Assembly (NCBI GenBank): GCA_031397815.1
Contig: JANNMJ010000067.1
Span: forward strand, 1 to 8,273
Source of the DNA: JANNMJ01 sp031397815
GTDB lineage: Bacteria > Bacteroidota > Bacteroidia > Cytophagales > Hymenobacteraceae
Length of the DNA stretch: 8,273 bases
Reading direction: 5' to 3'
The position numbers and the translations under genes were made by a program. The notes beneath the pieces were generated by a model, which saw nothing but the letters and a program-made list of their open reading frames with translations, was not told where the DNA came from and did no database searches. Of this stretch, positions 6,125 to 8,273 are shown piece after piece. How positions within the stretch are numbered: the stretch's first letter is position 1; each line of letters opens with the position of its first letter.

Positions 6125-6195
6125 CGGCTTGACGGCGGTAGATGCTGGCAGCGCTCGTCGGTGATGGCAGAGGAATGGAGCAGGACGGGTATGTC

Positions 6196-6235
6196 AAAAA
6201 AAATACCTGACTGCCCGGTGGAGCAGTCAGGTATT
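6196..6235 (-). terminator. Rho-independent terminator of yidC
   Basis: On the minus strand AATACCTGACTGC pairs with GCAGTCAGGTATT (6202-6214 with 6223-6235, 13 bp) around an 8-nt loop, followed by a run of T residues (complement of the eight A residues at 6196-6203). It lies 57 bp past the yidC stop codon and before the peptidase gene, so the two are separate transcription units. Confidence 0.93.
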
Positions 6236-6267
6236 GGAGGGGCGTCGATGATAACAGCGCGCGGGAT

Positions 6268-6295
6268 GCGGGCAGGCACAAGGCCGCGCCCCTAC
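6268..6295 (-). repeat. Short palindromic repeat, copy 2 (diverged), overlapping the yidC stop codon
   Basis: On the minus strand it reads GTAGGGGCGCGGCCTTGTG then CCTGCCCGC, the same unit as copies 1 and 3 with two changes that leave a bulged stem. Its TAG (6292-6294) is the stop codon of yidC. A separate, proper terminator follows at 6196-6235. Confidence 0.7.
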
Positions 6296-8178
6296 TTCTT
6301 CCCTTTCCCCTGATTCAGCTCCTTCTGCGCCTGCGCTTGCTGCTGGGCATTTTTCATCGCCTCGGCCAAGCGAGCCTGGAAGGACGGTTTCTTCTGCTGA
6401 TCGGCGGGGGTGGCGAGGTGCTTGGCGCGGTTCGCTTCGAGCTTCGCGCGGAGCGACGAATCATCGACCATCGCCTTAATGATGCTCTGCTGACCAATCG
6501 TGACGAGGTTGCTCACGAGGTAATACCACGTCAGACCGGCCGCGAAATCGTTCAGGACGAACATAAAGATCAGCGGCATCAGGTACGAGTAGAACTTCAT
6601 CGCGCCCTGCATCGCCGAGGTCTGGTTGTTCTGCCACGTCAGCACGAGCGTCGAGGCGGTCATGAGGAGCGTGAAGAGCGAGACGTGATTGCCGTAATAC
6701 GGAATCGTGAACGGCAGGCGAATCCATTCGTCGTAGCTGCTCAGGTCGGTGGCCCACAGAAACGACTCCTGCCGCAGCTCGATGGCGCCGGGGAAGAAGT
6801 TGAACATTGCGAGCAGAATCGGGATCGTGAGCAGCGTCGGGACGCACCCGGCGAGCGGCGAAACGCCCATCTCCTGATACAGCTGCATCGTTTCGGCCTG
6901 CACCTGCGTGGTGTTCTCCTCACCCACACGCGCCTTGATTTCATCGATTTCCGGCTTCAGAACCCGCATCTTCGCCATCGACACGTACGACTTGTAGGTC
7001 AGCGGGAAGAGGATGGTTTTCACCACCAGCACCAGCAGCACGATGATAATGCCGTAGGACTTGACGAACGCTTCGAGGAAGTGGAAAATCGGGATAATCA
7101 GCCCCTTGTTCACCCACCCAAAAATGCCCCAGCCGAGGTACACGTTGCGGCCGTAATCGGGGGCAATCTTGGTGAGGAGCTTGTAATCGTTCGGACCGAA
7201 ATAGAACTGATACCGCCCGCCCGTGGCGCTCGTGATGGCGCTCATCGGCAAGCCGACGGCCGCTTTCAGGTGGCGCAGCGTGAGAGTATCGGTCTCGTAG
7301 CCGTGGGTTTTGAAATCGCCGCTCGCGAACGGCTGGTCCACGGCCAGCAGCCCGGCGTTGAAGAACGGCAGCTTGTGGGTCATCCACGAAATCGGCTCAG
7401 CCACGGTCGCCGAGTCGTTCTTGTTGCTCGACCCTTCGGCGATGTGCGCGAAGCTACCCTCCGCCGTGCGGTAGTTAATCGTGACGGCGGCGCGGTTCTG
7501 CTTCAGCACGCGCTCGGTGCGCGTCGGGTTGAGCGCCCACGTCAGCACGGCGGGTTTCGTGGTCGCGACGGCCGCGTTCAGGCCTTCGAGGCGCAGGTCG
7601 TAGCCCACGGTAAAGGCATCTTCCGGCAGCGTATAGGTTTGCGTAACGCGCTGCCCGGCGCCCAAATCGGCCGCCAGCGTCCAGCGTTTCGCCTTCACCC
7701 CGGACGGCAGCGCGAAGGCCGTACCGCTCTCCACGGGCACAAACGCGAGCTGACTCAACCGCACCGACTTACCGCCCGCCAACGGCAGAGCCACGTCGAG
7801 GGCGCCGGTTTGGGCGGTCATCAGGTCGAGGGGCTGCTTCTCGAAAGTGGTGTAGTTTTTCAGTCGAACCGCACGCGGCAGACCGCCGCGCGTGCTTAGC
7901 TCGATGCGCAGGTTGTTGTTTTCGAGCACGACGGGCGCCCCGTCGGTCGTGGCCGCGACGGCCGCGAACGTGCCGAGCTGCGCCACGCGGGCCGCAGAAT
8001 CAGCGGGGGCAAGCGGCGCAACCGCCAGCTCCGCCGGACCAGCCGGACGCGCCGCCGCAGCGGTTTTGGCCTTCGGGTCAGCGGGCTTCGGCTTCGGTCC
8101 TTTCGGCGCAAAAAACGCCAGATAAAGGAGCAGCATTGCCGAAATCAAGAACAAGCCAGTGGCCTGATTACGATCCAT
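6292..8178 (-). CDS. yidC: Membrane protein insertase YidC
   Basis: A 628-aa inner-membrane insertase that folds and inserts membrane proteins, alone or with the Sec translocon. It starts MDRNQATGLF with TM1 at about 7-24. An Ala/Pro-rich linker (25-66) and a large periplasmic beta domain (about 75-345) follow. The conserved core has TM segments near 355-395, 440-462, 497-515, 530-545 and 550-568. Signatures include FPLTYKSYVSMAKMR (391-405), MGVSPLAGCVPTLL (437-450) and WYYLVSNLVTIGQQ (551-564). Lys387 takes the place of the groove Arg (Arg366 in E. coli), common in Bacteroidota. The tail (574-628) is rich in Lys, Arg and Gln, like tails that help bind ribosomes. The start is set by the conserved N-terminus. 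In this phylum yidC often follows pyrG; the upstream gene is outside the window. Confidence 0.98.
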   Translation of the reverse strand: MDRNQATGLFLISAMLLLYLAFFAPKGPKPKPADPKAKTAAAARPAGPAELAVAPLAPADSAARVAQLGTFAAVAATTDGAPVVLENNNLRIELSTRGGLPRAVRLKNYTTFEKQPLDLMTAQTGALDVALPLAGGKSVRLSQLAFVPVESGTAFALPSGVKAKRWTLAADLGAGQRVTQTYTLPEDAFTVGYDLRLEGLNAAVATTKPAVLTWALNPTRTERVLKQNRAAVTINYRTAEGSFAHIAEGSSNKNDSATVAEPISWMTHKLPFFNAGLLAVDQPFASGDFKTHGYETDTLTLRHLKAAVGLPMSAITSATGGRYQFYFGPNDYKLLTKIAPDYGRNVYLGWGIFGWVNKGLIIPIFHFLEAFVKSYGIIIVLLVLVVKTILFPLTYKSYVSMAKMRVLKPEIDEIKARVGEENTTQVQAETMQLYQEMGVSPLAGCVPTLLTIPILLAMFNFFPGAIELRQESFLWATDLSSYDEWIRLPFTIPYYGNHVSLFTLLMTASTLVLTWQNNQTSAMQGAMKFYSYLMPLIFMFVLNDFAAGLTWYYLVSNLVTIGQQSIIKAMVDDSSLRAKLEANRAKHLATPADQQKKPSFQARLAEAMKNAQQQAQAQKELNQGKGKK

Positions 8179-8190
8179 TGAATAAAATTG

Positions 8191-8215
8191 GTAGGGGCGG
8201 GCCTTGTGCCCGCCC
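8191..8215 (+). repeat. Short palindromic repeat, copy 3
   Basis: GTAGGGGCGGGCCTTG followed by TGCCCGCCC, with an 8-bp perfect stem (8195-8202 with 8208-8215) and a 5-nt loop. It lies 13 bp upstream of the yidC start codon, in the opposite orientation to copies 1 and 2, so it would form a hairpin in the yidC 5' leader if transcription starts further right. Confidence 0.8.
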
Positions 8216-8273
8216 GTGCGGTGGTAAATGGTAAAAAGGGGGCGCAGGAACCGAATAACTGCGGCGGGCGGGC

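Noticed and set aside
6337..7899. Long plus-strand open frame (520 aa) opposite yidC
   Set aside because: It is the mirror of a GC-rich gene: the translation is packed with Arg, His and Gly and has no recognisable domain, while the minus strand encodes an unmistakable YidC.

Overview
The window looks like chromosomal DNA from a GC-rich member of the Bacteroidota, most likely a Hymenobacter-like member of the Cytophagales. Four things point there: a YidC of the Bacteroidota type (start MDRNQATGLF, Lys in place of the groove Arg, long Ala/Pro linker, basic tail); starts without clear Shine-Dalgarno sequences; strongly G/C-biased third codon positions; and dispersed GC-rich palindromic repeats in the gaps between genes. 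The assignment is an inference from sequence style, not a database match.

Layout from left to right. The left edge holds the end of an IS3-type insertion sequence: the first 30 codons of its orfA-like transposase on the minus strand, plus a terminal inverted repeat. Next come a hairpin and a strong plus-strand terminator with no gene of its own. A plus-strand SDR oxidoreductase with a C-terminal membrane segment follows (342-1436). It converges on a two-gene minus-strand unit (a conserved 132-aa cytosolic-type protein, then a 165-aa membrane-anchored or lipoprotein-like protein), and a bidirectional terminator sits between them. A plus-strand gene for an all-helical protein of unknown function (2895-3614) lies between two copies of a complex palindromic repeat. 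The right half is all minus strand: an RluE-like rRNA pseudouridine synthase, a secreted trypsin-like serine peptidase with a duplicated N-terminal module, and the membrane insertase YidC with its own terminator.

The genes do not form one pathway. YidC and the pseudouridine synthase are housekeeping genes for membrane protein insertion and ribosome modification. The peptidase and the small membrane-anchored protein are predicted cell-envelope proteins. The SDR and the helical protein are accessory genes of unknown substrate or role.

No convincing new multi-gene system is visible. The parts most worth a second look are the repeat families (one bracketing the helical orphan gene, the other supplying the stop codons of two unrelated genes), the duplicated module and chymotrypsin-like cysteine pair in the secreted peptidase, and the IS end next to a terminator that seems to have lost its gene.
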